This document shows, one piece after another, positions 41,210 through 50,794 of a stretch of 64,000 bases of DNA. How positions within the stretch are numbered: the stretch's first letter is position 1; each line of letters begins with the position of its first letter. Location of the stretch: positions 62,001-126,000 of the forward strand of contig JAJTUP010000045.1 of NCBI GenBank assembly GCA_021399435.1, in the 5' to 3' direction. This DNA comes from Diaporthe sp. PMI_573 (taxonomy: Eukaryota > Ascomycota > Sordariomycetes > Diaporthales > Diaporthaceae). A model generated the notes under the pieces. That model searched no databases. It saw only the letters and a list, made by a program, of their open reading frames with translations, and had not been told where the DNA came from. The position numbers and the translations under genes are program-made.

Positions 41210-41610
41210 GAACCGGCCGCACAATACATGTGCGTAACGGTCTCAAATCATTTCGACGAGGAGGCGCGCCTACCAGGCATAACATTGGTGATGTTAATCT
41301 TGGGGCTATCGTTTTGCCTCCTCTTGGTTGGTGGCTTCATGATCTCGTTCTGAAGATGTTTCGGGATATCCTATGCTCTTTGATCCTCCCTCCTTTCTCA
41401 GCATATTCAACTAACTTGATCAGAGTTCTGGTCGGCACCGGATAACGGACGCCGGCGGCTTGGTGAAAGAAGCAATATCGTCCAATATCGCAACCTACCC
41501 CCGGGCACTCAAATATCTCATATACTTGTTCCCAGATTGGCGGTTCGTCCGTCGCATCTTGGCCGTGGATAGCGGCCCGAATTGAGCTGAGCATTTGTAA
41601 ATGATTCCTG
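41210..41610 (-). pseudogene. Cys-rich CPG/CDIG module, second copy, one frameshift
   Basis: Minus strand: WEQVYEIFECPGVGCDIG, then RYCFFH, GVRYPVPTRTLIKLVEYAEK and GGRIKEH. A one-base shift at about 41375 then restores DIPKHLQNEIMKPPTKRRQN and ITNVMPG, matching the copy at 1551-2190 (SNVPKHIQNEIMSPPIKRKQ, ITNVMPG). The first copy runs some 300 bases further; this one ends near 41230. The module is thus a dispersed family of which both copies are broken. Preserved Cys and His residues suggest metal binding. Confidence 0.6.
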
Positions 41611-43803
41611 GATTCTCTAAACCGTGTAGTCAGGCTTGATGTTCAAGATGTTCAGAAATTGTCTGTCTCTTTTGCAAAAGACTTTCAACACGAAGTCCGT
41701 CAGCTGCGTGCTCTCGAAGGTGTTGACAGACCCAATCCTCAATGTGTCTGTGGATCACATCTGAGAGCAAAGACCTCTTGCGCTCGCAAATGGGTAAACT
41801 CGATCCCGTCGCCAGCAAAGGTTGCCAAATCGATTGGCCGTACTTGTCAGCTCATGATCAGAACCCTATACAAAAGGACAGGAGTCAAAGTACACCCGGT
41901 AGATGATTACCCGTCTGATGGATCAGTTCCGGAAGGGACAGTCAACTGGAAGCCGAGCCATGAAGCGAAAGTCAAGGAAGCCATGAACAAGAACCGCGGG
42001 CATAAATACGACCCCTGGATACGACCAAGATTCTCTGAGAATGAGAGGGGATCACGTCTTACTTCTGATCGCCTGGAACAGATCATGAAGGACAACTGTG
42101 ACGGCTTTTCGACTGAAGAAAGAAACATGTTTGCCCATCTCTTGTTCAACCGAGAAGACGCTCTTGCCTGGGACTGGTCTCACGTATCTCAGATCAGTAC
42201 AGATGTTGCTCCGCCCCAGACGATCAGAACCGTGCCGCACAAGGCCTACCAAGCAAAGACGATCGAGCTGCCTAGAGCCCTCAGAGCGACAGCTATTAAA
42301 ATGCGGAGGGAAAGAGAGGCGAGCGGCGTTATTGAAGAATCACACGCAGCCTATCGAAACGGCTGGTTCTTGGTCAAGAAAAAGGACTCGGGATATCGTC
42401 TGATCAACAACATCTCTGAAGGAAACAGAGTCACGATCAGAGACGCCTTCATACCTCCAGCAGCAGACGAATTCGCAGAAGAATTTGCAATGTGCAAGAT
42501 TCTTTCTCTCCTGGATTTCTTCTCGGGCTATGATCAGGTTAAGCTTGATGAGAAGAGCCGCGACATGACTACTTTCGCAACTCCGATCGGACTATTCCGG
42601 CAATGTGGCCTACCTATGGGTGCCACTAATTCTGTGGCCCAGTTTATGCGATGCATGGTACGGCTATTGTACGACTTAATTCCCTTGATCTGCAGACCTT
42701 TTCTGGACGATGTGGCTGTCAGAGGTCCCGACACGGACTACGGCAATGAAGAGATTCCTGATCTGCCCGGAATCAGAAGATACGTGGCTGAACATATCAA
42801 GAATCTCGACGACGTTCTCTACAATGCTGAGCTGGCTGGCGCGGCTATCAATGCCCGCAAGTCAGAATGGTGTAAGCGTCAAACAGACATTGTCGGATAT
42901 ACGTGCGGTACTCTTGGCCGAGCGCCAGCAGAAAAAAAGATCATCAAGATCAGAGAATGGGAGAGCTGTGAAAACGTTTCTCAGGTCCGCTCCTTTGTTG
43001 GTCTCGTCAACTATTACCGGGCATGGATGCCATTCTACGGTATCGTCGCCAGGCCTCTCTTTGACCTCCTCAAAAAGGGGGCGCCATTTCAATGGTCGGA
43101 AGAATGCCAGCAGGCCATGGACGCCTTGAAGGCAACTATTACAACCAAACCGTATCTGATCAACATCGACTACGCTCAAGAAAACATCATTCTCATGGTT
43201 GACGCCAGTCTTCAGGGATGGGGAGCTTGTCTCATGCAAGAGAAAAACGGCGCCCGCTATCCTGTAAGGTACGAGAGTGGTGCATGGTCGAATGCTGAAA
43301 AGCTTTACGATGCCACAAAAAGAGAATGCAGGGCAGTTCTTTATGCGATCAGACGCCTAAGGTTTTACATCTATGGTGTACACTTCTTCTTGGAGACGGA
43401 TTCAAACGTTCTCGTCTGGCAACTCAAGGGAGCCGTGACAGACGTACCCGGCGCTCTCTTTACAAGATGGCTGGCAGTGATTAGAACATACGACTTTACT
43501 GTCCGGCATGTGAAAGGAACGGAAAACGCGGTAGCCGACGCCCTGTCTCGCAAACCTCCGGGGCCATCTGATGACGACGACAAGCGAATCGAAGGAGACA
43601 TCGAAGACTGGTGCGAAACAACTCTGGGATACACGGCTGCAGTCGAAACTGATCAGAGCACCGTGCTTGACGATATTTGCTTTTGGTCTGAGCAGTCTAA
43701 AAACATTGCAGCATACCTTCGGGACAGTGTGATACCGCAAGAACTTTCATCTTCGCAATCACAAACCTTCAAGAAAACGACTCACTGTTTTGCCCACACT
43801 TAA
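41611..43803 (+). pseudogene. Ty3/Gypsy reverse transcriptase-RNase H fragment
   Basis: An undamaged frame that starts by fusion (no good ATG; upstream residues read LNRVVRLDVQDVQ) and ends at 43801-43803. Residues about 190-420 from 41659 are the reverse transcriptase: NGWFLVKKKDSGYRLINNIS, LDFFSGYDQVKLDEKSRDMT, FRQCGLPMGATNS and RPFLDDVAV, where FLDD stands for YxDD. A connection (VRSFVGLVNYYRAWMPFYG) leads to RNase H: MVDASLQGWGACL, KRECRAVLYAI and FLETDSN, then the tail KGTENAVADALSR. Gag, protease and integrase are missing and no LTR is found nearby, so this is an isolated pol fragment, though free of stops over 700 residues. Confidence 0.85.
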
Positions 43804-45012
43804 GGGCAACAAATGAATGTTGCCCAAATAAAGCAAATAAAGCACTATTAGACCCCATTAAGCCACGACGTCGCCCACGTCGCCCACATCGCCTACATCG
43901 CCCATATTGTTGCCCATGTGACCCGACCCAGCTGGTCGACTGAAAGTCAATGAAGTCGCCCAATGTGGATACGGCGGCGACAATCTCGTCTTGCGTTTTC
44001 TTGGCGCCCTCGCCCTCTCCGTCGGCGTCGTCAGCCGTAAGGTGACAGCATGAGCAGGCTTTTTGTGGATAAGACTTTTGCGCCTCTTTTGCATAGATAC
44101 CCCTGCGTACTTTCGCTACGTGCAAAGCTGTTGTCATTAATGGGACAGCTGGTACTTAGCTCCCCTGCTTGACTGGTCCAGAGATACTGCCTCCCTTTGC
44201 ACCGTCATCTATTGCGTAAGGACACACAACCTGTCCAAATGCAGCCTTGTAACCCTTCCACAGTGCATAAGGAGCCCATAAAGGGACAGTCACCAGCTTT
44301 CCGAGAGGCAAAGGCGTCTAGCCCCATCTCCGTCGTTTCTTGTCCAGGCCCCTCGTGGTTTCATTAGTCTTTGATCATTCCCGCCGTTCTTGATCGTCTC
44401 TGCGTCAACTGAGTTACGTTTTAATCTTTGCGCCATCTTCGATTCAGATATATATATAGAGTGAAAAGATTTCCAATGTTCGAGTTTTGACACGTAACGT
44501 AAGACTTTTGGTTATCTATTTAAATTCCGTTATAAGTTCTATCCTAGGGCTTCAGGACATCAACTTCCTATCACTTCGTGTCTAATTTAATACTTTGTGA
44601 TTAAAGAATTTTAAACTAGGAATAACAGTCGGCAAAGAATTAGCGAGGCCATATCAAAAACTAAGATTCTATAGGTGATCATAGACATTCTTTCGATATG
44701 CTGACAGCGTCCGCCTTTCTTCAGGGCTGCGAGATGCATGAGGTCAAATGGTGGCCGCTATGATGAGCGAGTAGGAATTCCCGGAGTGCCGAAGTATAAT
44801 CTCGGTAACTGGTCCGAGGCCGAGGTTGCAACCTGTCAGACTAGCATGGGTCTCCACCACACACATCGTCTCTCATGAGTCTAGGTTTAGGAATCACGAC
44901 AAAAGGAACCTGCCTCTCTTTCAAAAAAACCGTCAACACCACGCCATCATCAGAAAAGGGAAATTCAGAGCCCCCGGCACCTCCTCCCGCCCCCCCCCCT
45001 GATTGTGTGAAC
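43804..45012. other. No gene recognised; minisatellite at the left edge
   Basis: Contains the 9-bp repeat listed separately, an ATATATATATA run near 44449 and a C-rich run near 44987-44999. Frames on the minus strand at 43769-44137 depend on the repeat and are not convincing. Confidence 0.45.
43862..43910. repeat. Degenerate 9-bp tandem repeat (GTCGCCCAC)
   Basis: About five units of GTCGCCCAC/ATCGCCYAY. On the minus strand they would read VGDVGDVGD, but no gene around it is supported. Confidence 0.7.
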
Positions 45013-46476
45013 TCAAGAGCTTGCCTGTTTAGTCATCATGGAGGCACCTTTATCCAAGACTGGTGGATTGTCGCAGTTGTCTTTCTCAGTAATGAAACCC
45101 ACGGTGCCTTGGTCGGCCGTGGCTGTACCCTTGCCACATAAAATACTGTCCTTGCTTGTGTCGTATACAGAGTACTCTTTCTGGTACTCAGGTGTCGCAC
45201 CGAATTGCTTGGTTTGTTTGTCATAGGTAAGCCACTTGCCAAGGAGTGCGAGGTTGTAGCCCAGCCAGAGGACACGCTCCTTCCTCTGCTCGGTCATGGA
45301 AGCGAGTTCAAAGCTCCTTTCGTCGTCATCCACATTGTGGCTGGAAAACCAGTCATGTGGGAATAGTCTGTCAGTCCAGAGGAGGCCTCGGAGAGACCAG
45401 TCCTCTGGTAGAGGCCTGTCGCTTGGTCGTGGAAATTCCTCAGACTCGATGCATACATGGTTCTGAAAGCTAATCGACAGGGACTTGAGCATCAACACTA
45501 TCAGTGCCCAGGGAAACACGTCTTCGATGTAACCCATAGCAGCCTCATTGCCAGCGATGAACTTCATGAAAGACAGGCGGACATTGAGATAAGGTAAAAC
45601 ATTAGGGTCGCCGTAACGGCGCGAGATGATCGCATCACACTCCTCGGCAAATTCAGAAGCTTCGGTGAAGACCTCGGATGGTTTCGGCTTGTCTTCTGTT
45701 GAGTTCTCCATGAATGTGTCTCTGTCCGACTCCGGCAGGATAGCCGTCATCAAAACGTTGGCATTGCCGTGCGTGTTTGCCTCGGTCTTTCCATACTCCA
45801 ATTGGGCATTGCAGTTTGAAATGGCAATCAAAGCGCCAGGCTCTATCCAATTCTGGGTCGTCCGCGCAATGTGGTTATCCAGGTGTGCAAGAAATTGATC
45901 CTTGGCCTTTTCGTATTCGACGAGGAGGGCATCGCGACCTTTGGAAAGCGCCTTGTCCTTCTCGTCCGTATTGCTTCTGATGAAAAGAACGCCATGTGCC
46001 TTGACAAAGTTCAGGTCGATAGCTTGTAGTCGAGTCTGAGTTCCGTCGATGATTGGATCGAATAGTGTGAGGATGCTGTCCCTTGCGGACTTGAACGGTA
46101 TCGCGACACACAGACTCTTCGTGTAGTAGAAGAGTTGTTTAACCGCATAAGGTCTCGCAAGTATTGCAAGGTGGTGGTAAAGTCTCCCGGTAGTAGGCGC
46201 CTTGTCGCTAGCTTTAGAGTACCAGTACCTGGACACGTCTGTCCAGATTTCCCTGTCGTGTATATCCTCATCCTCGATTGCCATACGATACCGACCGAGG
46301 TCGCCCAGGCACTCAATCCAAGTGTCCTCGAAATTTGGGACCGTCTCGTACAGCAAGGCCATCATCGAGTACGCAAGATAAATGAAGGTAAGCATGTGCT
46401 CCAAAGAGGCAGGAAGCCTATGGCGTAATAATTCAAGGAACGAATGTATACCATGGCGCCACATCCTCGCCGGCAT
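45013..46476 (-). CDS. Est1-type DNA/RNA-binding-domain protein, probably N-terminally shortened
   Basis: The ATG at 46474-46476 starts MPARMWRHGIHSFLELLRHR; the frame runs 487 residues to a stop at 45013. The first 150 residues (LEHMLTFIYLAYSMMALLYE, ECLGDLGRYRMAIED, SRYWYSKASDKAPTTGRLYH) match the Est1/SMG5-7-type helical-repeat domain of fungal proteins that often lack known roles. The GDLGRYR and TGRLYHHLA motifs are the core of that domain. Homologues I recall have several hundred residues before MWRHGIH, so the N-terminus is probably missing. The sequence upstream of the ATG changes sharply to TACTGTACTGTAC-rich DNA, which marks the likely break. The remainder has no stop and looks well kept (EDVFPWALIVLMLKSLSISF near the C-terminus). 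Confidence 0.7.
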   Translation of the reverse strand: MPARMWRHGIHSFLELLRHRLPASLEHMLTFIYLAYSMMALLYETVPNFEDTWIECLGDLGRYRMAIEDEDIHDREIWTDVSRYWYSKASDKAPTTGRLYHHLAILARPYAVKQLFYYTKSLCVAIPFKSARDSILTLFDPIIDGTQTRLQAIDLNFVKAHGVLFIRSNTDEKDKALSKGRDALLVEYEKAKDQFLAHLDNHIARTTQNWIEPGALIAISNCNAQLEYGKTEANTHGNANVLMTAILPESDRDTFMENSTEDKPKPSEVFTEASEFAEECDAIISRRYGDPNVLPYLNVRLSFMKFIAGNEAAMGYIEDVFPWALIVLMLKSLSISFQNHVCIESEEFPRPSDRPLPEDWSLRGLLWTDRLFPHDWFSSHNVDDDERSFELASMTEQRKERVLWLGYNLALLGKWLTYDKQTKQFGATPEYQKEYSVYDTSKDSILCGKGTATADQGTVGFITEKDNCDNPPVLDKGASMMTKQASS

Positions 46477-46947
46477 GGAATACTGTACTGTACTATTTTC
46501 ATTTATGTTTTTGGTTTGTGTTCGTCTTGTCCGTACTTCTGTTGTACTGTATAGTATTGTATAGGTCATGGTTCCTTTTATGCTTTGGGTTTTCTGAAAT
46601 AACAATTCCGAAATAAGCATTCTGTATTTCAACCAAATGCCATGAGTCTATATAAATCAATCAATGAATTAACAACAACGCATTGGAAAATGCTGCTGGT
46701 CAAGACCGAGTCATGGGGAGACGGAAATGAACAATGTGTGGTTGAGCCTCCGTGACGCACAGTCACCTGTCCTTTACCGAAATCCACATGCGGAACTGCC
46801 AGCTCGGTTCGTTATGAGCATCGGCGAGGCCCTGCCAGCAGTCAGCGCTTTGACTGCCTTACCCGCTCGTACAATTACAATCACGGAAAGTAAGCCTAAT
46901 CACGTCGTAAATTGCCAACTCCACCTTGCGCCGTCGCCGGCTGCTGA
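46477..46947. other. Intergenic between divergent Est1-type and patatin/RING-like genes
   Basis: Contains TACTGTACTGTACTA (46481-46495) and TACTGTATAGTATTGTA (about 46545-46561). A plus frame at 46727-47080 may hold a lost 5' exon of the next gene (a GTAAGC donor at 46889-46894 and an AG near 46977 would join it), but I cannot confirm that. Confidence 0.4.
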
Positions 46948-48951
46948 TTACGGAATCCCGCATCGCCATATCGTGAGCTTGCCTTATCACGGAGGGTACC
47001 CAAATCACCGACCCAGGAAGAACTTGCTGACTTCTGCTTTGAGCTTTACTGGGAGGTCCTTGCCCCGTTCAGCGATGTGATTGTTATCTTTGTTGCAGGG
47101 GTTGGTCCCTCGAGAACAGCAGATGTACTACAGCGCTGGGCACGGTCACCGCTTACAATCTCTCGTTTTAGCCCTCAAATCCTCATCGTCACGGAAGACA
47201 ACGAGGACCCGCACCTCGAAAAAGTCTTACACATTTTCATAGGAGACCCGAGAGGGAGATTGCGAGTCTCAAAACTGATCCGCCAATCAGAACTATCATC
47301 AGCTATCTCAAGCTTAGCAGAACAATCAAATGGAGCCCGCACGAAGCTTGGATTGAATTTCGCCCACCAACACAGGTCTTTCCTTCTTCAAACATCGCTT
47401 CAACATTTCTGCGGCAATCTACTCCTTCCGGATTTCGTGACAGCCTCGCATTTTACCAATCCTGTCCCACGGTCCACTGAGCTCCACCTGCAACGACTTG
47501 TCAAGGCATTCGATTCTCGCATTCCTGAGCTTACTCGGCTCATAGCATCGGCATTAGCGCTAGATGCATTTCCCCCTGGGATGCACCGTAAGTTAGACCC
47601 TTTTCGTTGGATTTCACCCTTTCTAACCCCCCCTGCAGATTTTCGCCCAAAAGACGTGTTCCGGGCCATTTACAAGCACATCATCGGACAATTGCGTCCT
47701 GCAGTGGCTGCGCAAGCCTTCTTATTCCAAGTAGAGAGTGCCTTCGCCACTGTTGTTCTCAAGAATCGAGAGGATAAGCTGAAGGCGGCGACCTCACATG
47801 CCCATTGTTTGAGATTAATTGGATCGGCAGCTACGGACATTGACCTGACCGGAACGTGCGTTTTTTGCCTTCTCAGGCAACCGATTTTCATTCTCGACTG
47901 CCGACATCAGCTCTGCTCTTGTTGCGTTATTGCCTGCGGCGCAGCATACCAAAATTCCATGTGCTCGTTATCAACATGTCCCTGGTGCCAGAAGGCGAAC
48001 AACCGAATTTTCTCATTAAAGCCACCAACGGCTAGGTTTAGAATCCTCGACTTGGGTACAAGCTCCGATATGGCCAAGACGTGCGTGTTTCTCAAAGAGC
48101 TTCACAGGAATACCATCAACGCACTACCGCTGCGGGACTATTTTGACATTGTGAGATGCGATGGGACATCTGGTCTACTTCTGGTGTTGAGCCTTTTTGT
48201 GGAGGAGTGGTCTCTTGATGATGCAGCATACCATGCACGGCGAGCAACAAAAGCCAGGGTCCACAGGGGCTTAATCACGTTTGGCCCCCACCTAGCATGG
48301 CCCCTTCGCGCCCTTGAATGCGCAAATGGCACTCAAGTCGTCTATCACCAGCCACGCTCAGCATCGGATGAGGATTTCCAAGGGAGCAGCACTCTTATCC
48401 GGTACGATAACACTTTGCGCGGGAATGACTCAATCGACTCGATATCGAATCGCATACTTGCTGACTTCTTTTACATTGAACTAATTGATCAGCCGTGTTT
48501 GGCCAGCCGTCCCGAAATCTGCTTACTCAGGCTACGGTGTCGAGTACCGCCCGGCCCCGCCTTTTCCCACCTCTTGAGGAAGTTTCAACAAAGCAGAATT
48601 TATTTCCGGGGCGACGAACCAAATTATTATATCTCACATCTGATTCCCTCAGATACATTACAAGGTATCAATTTTGGCCGGGAATTTTCTCGAATTATTG
48701 AAGTTATGGTCTCCCCGCCGGCATCAAAAATAAGCGTCAAGATCGAGGGGTCTGATGGACAGAGACGCCATATCAGCGGAAGCCCTTATCCCCTTGGGCT
48801 CCTCATACGGGACCAAGGCCTGGATTGCTTGTTTGGGAAGGCAAACCACAGTGAGTTTGATTCATCAGTGATCCAAGAAAACAAGGCCATGATGCGGCTG
48901 CACGCAGCAAAATTGCAAGACACGTTGAAATCCATTGATGCTTGCCAGTAA
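46948..48951 (+). CDS. Patatin/RING-like family protein, long copy without lipase motifs
   Basis: Open from a TGA at 46945-46947 to the stop at 48949-48951 (667 codons) with no ATG near its 5' end, so an exon is missing or unspliced. The start (LYWEVLAPFSDVIVIFVAG) is the leader seen in fungal patatin-like proteins. A RING-like Cys cluster follows in the middle: CVFC, then DCRHQLCSCC and CPWC. Next comes a segment aligned with the patatin lipase: FRILDLGTS, then LPLRDYFDIVRCDGTSGLLL. Patatins need DGGGxRG and GxSxG; here those read DLGTSS and RCDGTSG, so hydrolase activity is unlikely. The tail (IYFRGDEPNYYISHL, YPLGLLIRDQGLDCLFGK) is shared with fragments at 10613 and 13975. It may be a degenerate copy or a non-enzymatic member. 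Confidence 0.6.
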   Translation, partial: LRNPASPYRELALSRRVPKSPTQEELADFCFELYWEVLAPFSDVIVIFVAGVGPSRTADVLQRWARSPLTISRFSPQILIVTEDNEDPHLEKVLHIFIGDPRGRLRVSKLIRQSELSSAISSLAEQSNGARTKLGLNFAHQHRSFLLQTSLQHFCGNLLLPDFVTASHFTNPVPRSTELHLQRLVKAFDSRIPELTRLIASALALDAFPPGMHRKLDPFRWISPFLTPPADFRPKDVFRAIYKHIIGQLRPAVAAQAFLFQVESAFATVVLKNREDKLKAATSHAHCLRLIGSAATDIDLTGTCVFCLLRQPIFILDCRHQLCSCCVIACGAAYQNSMCSLSTCPWCQKANNRIFSLKPPTARFRILDLGTSSDMAKTCVFLKELHRNTINALPLRDYFDIVRCDGTSGLLLVLSLFVEEWSLDDAAYHARRATKARVHRGLITFGPHLAWPLRALECANGTQVVYHQPRSASDEDFQGSSTLIRYDNTLRGNDSIDSISNRILADFFYIELIDQPCLASRPEICLLRLRCRVPPGPAFSHLLRKFQQSRIYFRGDEPNYYISHLIPSDTLQGINFGREFSRIIEVMVSPPASKISVKIEGSDGQRRHISGSPYPLGLLIRDQGLDCLFGKANHSEFDSSVIQENKAMMRLHAAKLQDTLKSIDACQ

Positions 48952-49527
48952 ATCGGCTTGATCCCGTTTGCAAGAGATGTGCTATGGTATTTCCGGATAA
49001 CTTCGTTCATCCGGCTTCTCACAGCCGAGAAGCGTATACGGTGATTGCGATGTTCAGCTACAAGAATGCGAACCGTCGTTTATGTCCCTTTTGAGGCTTA
49101 GCATGATGAGGAAGCTGCTTCTGAGTCTGTGTGTGAGGAGCATCCCCCTCCCGTTATCTCGCAACCAGGGACTAGGATTTCGGATCGGAAAGCAATTCAG
49201 GGAGTCACTATTGACGACTAAATACAATAATATACTATTAATGCAACTAAAATAGAGCAATAGCCGCTGCTTTCCAGGTGACCCTTCTCAGGGAAGGGAG
49301 CAGCCTTCCCATCGCACTGCCCGTTGTTCCTGATCTCCCATACTTCTCATCTCCGGAGTCGTTTATGAGCTCTGCTATGTAGTAGCGGACTAGGCACCCT
49401 CTGGCGGAGAATTCGTACAAATTACATCTGGGTGACACAACACATTCTATTGTAAGCAAAATAGCCACCACTCGAATATTGAATATATCTCAGGCTGAGA
49501 GGCATAGACCGAGTTGCCTCAATTGTC
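48952..49527 (-). other. No gene; LTR-like repeat at the right edge
   Basis: AT-rich minus-strand sequence near 49200-49260 (TATTTTAGTTGCATTAATAG) could be LTR tail sequence. No frame is supported. Confidence 0.35.
49394..49446 (-). repeat. Dispersed LTR-like repeat, copy 2
   Basis: Matches 15802-15853 across CTCTGGCGGAG and CAAATTACATCTGGGTGACA. On the minus strand it starts TGTTGTGTCACCCAG. It lies 80 bases after the stop of the small gene at 49528, where a 3' LTR would be if that gene belonged to an element, but no purine tract is seen. Confidence 0.5.
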
Positions 49528-49923
49528 TCAGCGGGTTGTTCTTCGTGCGGGTGGGACTTCGATTCCCTTGTTTGTAAGGGCCTCAATCAGCTCCTTTAGG
49601 AACAGAAGATCCACTGTGTTGTATTGGACCTCGGTCCATCCCTCAAAGTCCTCGCACAAAGATATTTGGAGATTTCTTCTAGATATTCCCATTGTTCTTA
49701 TTTCCCATGTAAGCCGTGCGATGTATGTGTTCAGCTCGGCTTCCGTGGGAGCGTTGTGAGGGTCAATTGGGTTAAACCATATCTCGAGGTTCGTACGGCT
49801 CCGCCATACTGACATCGGGATAGTGCTTTCCCCTCGAACTTCTTCGTATGTCAGCTGGTGATGGATTTGGCTATTGCTCGCCTCAGTCTGGGACTGTTCT
49901 TCCGGAGTTGTCGGGTTTGACAT
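49528..49923 (-). CDS. Hypothetical protein, 131 residues, strong Kozak start
   Basis: ATG 49921-49923 sits in CCACCACCATGTC, a good Kozak context, and the frame runs to 49528. Residues 1-25 are polar (MSNPTTPEEQSQTEASNSQI), then SVWRSRTNLEIWFNPIDPHN, AELNTYIARLTWEIRTMGIS and LLFLKELIEALTNKGIEVPP, which suggest an alpha/beta domain. No family is recognised. The upstream 250 bases on the same strand hold three hairpins, two of them in a direct repeat, and would be the mRNA leader. The frame also continues 17 codons upstream to 49974 without another good ATG. A retroelement-derived ORF is possible given the LTR-like repeat just downstream. Confidence 0.5.
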   Translation of the reverse strand: MSNPTTPEEQSQTEASNSQIHHQLTYEEVRGESTIPMSVWRSRTNLEIWFNPIDPHNAPTEAELNTYIARLTWEIRTMGISRRNLQISLCEDFEGWTEVQYNTVDLLFLKELIEALTNKGIEVPPARRTTR

Positions 49924-49974
49924 GGTGGTGGTCTTCGCGTCGTATCGTGCGAATCGAGTTGTTGATATATACAT

Positions 49975-49998
49975 AGACTATGTCGTCTCGTATAGTCT
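49975..49998 (-). promoter_or_regulatory. Hairpin in the putative leader, proximal to the start codon
   Basis: AGACTAT and ATAGTCT pair over 7 bp around a 10-nt loop, about 50 bases upstream of the ATG. It is listed as a possible leader element only because two more hairpins follow upstream. Confidence 0.35.
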
Positions 49999-50036
49999 GG
50001 GGTTGTATAGTTGTGCAATGGCGCACACCTTGCTAC

Positions 50037-50174
50037 TCTTTCTCGTACGATCTCAGCCTTCACAATAGTGAAGACCTTCTCAAGCAAAAGAATTGAGTAG
50101 TTTAGTCGTCTAGAAGTGCTTCTTTCTCGTACGATCTCAGCTTCTACCGTAGTAGACGCCTTCTCAAGCAAAAG
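50037..50174 (-). repeat. Two 54-nt direct repeats, each with a hairpin core
   Basis: Copies at 50037-50090 and 50121-50174 are 84 bases apart and identical outside a short core. The core folds as CTTCAC-TATT-GTGAAG in the first (50058-50073) and TCTAC-TACG-GTAGA in the second (50143-50156). Two stem pairs differ by matching changes on both arms (U-A to C-G and C-G to U-A). Because 84 is a multiple of three, the copies could also encode a protein repeat, LLLEKxxTxVxAEIVRER, in a frame at 49851-50234. Confidence 0.65.
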
Positions 50175-50180
50175 GAAGAA

Positions 50181-50794
50181 GTACTCCTGGGATATAGCAC
50201 AAGCGCACGATTCCCGACTCTCCCGAGGCAGCACTGCTGCAATCTCCTCAGGCTAGTCGTCTTTGTGCGAGCCTCGTCTCTTCACTCTTGCCAATCTGTG
50301 AATTGCCAAGCAATCCACTGATCAGTGGGGGGGGGGGGGGACTGCCACAATGGGAAATCCAGCTAGAAATTATATTAATATTATATACTCAGTCCTATCC
50401 TTGCCATTTCTGGCTCTTTTGGGCCCCACCTCTACTTGCCATTCTGGCCCCCAACTGTCACCTTCTCCAACTTCTGCTGCGCCACACCTTTGTCAATTAT
50501 TTGTTTCTGTAAGTCCATTTGATTATTGGTCCCAGGTCGAATGGCTGCCGTCCTTGACGTGTAGGGGTTGGCTTGGCGATTGTCCACGCAATCTTGCGAG
50601 TACAAATAGAAATTATCAAATATATCTTTCACCTGACACAGGCTGTATTTACATTTTTCGATCCAAGTCTATTGTACAGTATAGTATGGTGCTACATCGG
50701 CGGGGATGGTTTGCCAGTGCTGACCGCTACTTGAAGCACCTTGCAAACCCAGGTACTACCGGTATATAAATATTATGCATAACAGTATTACTGT
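50181..50794. other. No gene; 14-base G run
   Basis: G14 at about 50327-50340. Frames at 50350-50769 lack motifs. TGTACAGTATAGTA occurs near 50673, and a TACTGTAC at 50789-50796 abuts the LINE tail. Confidence 0.45.

Noticed and set aside
43862..43910. CRISPR-like array
   Set aside because: Units are contiguous 9-mers without spacers; a plain minisatellite in a eukaryotic genome.
43769..44137. Cys/Gly-rich minus-strand frame as a gene
   Set aside because: Its C-terminal part is made by the 9-bp tandem repeat, and the two minus frames across it are equally open.
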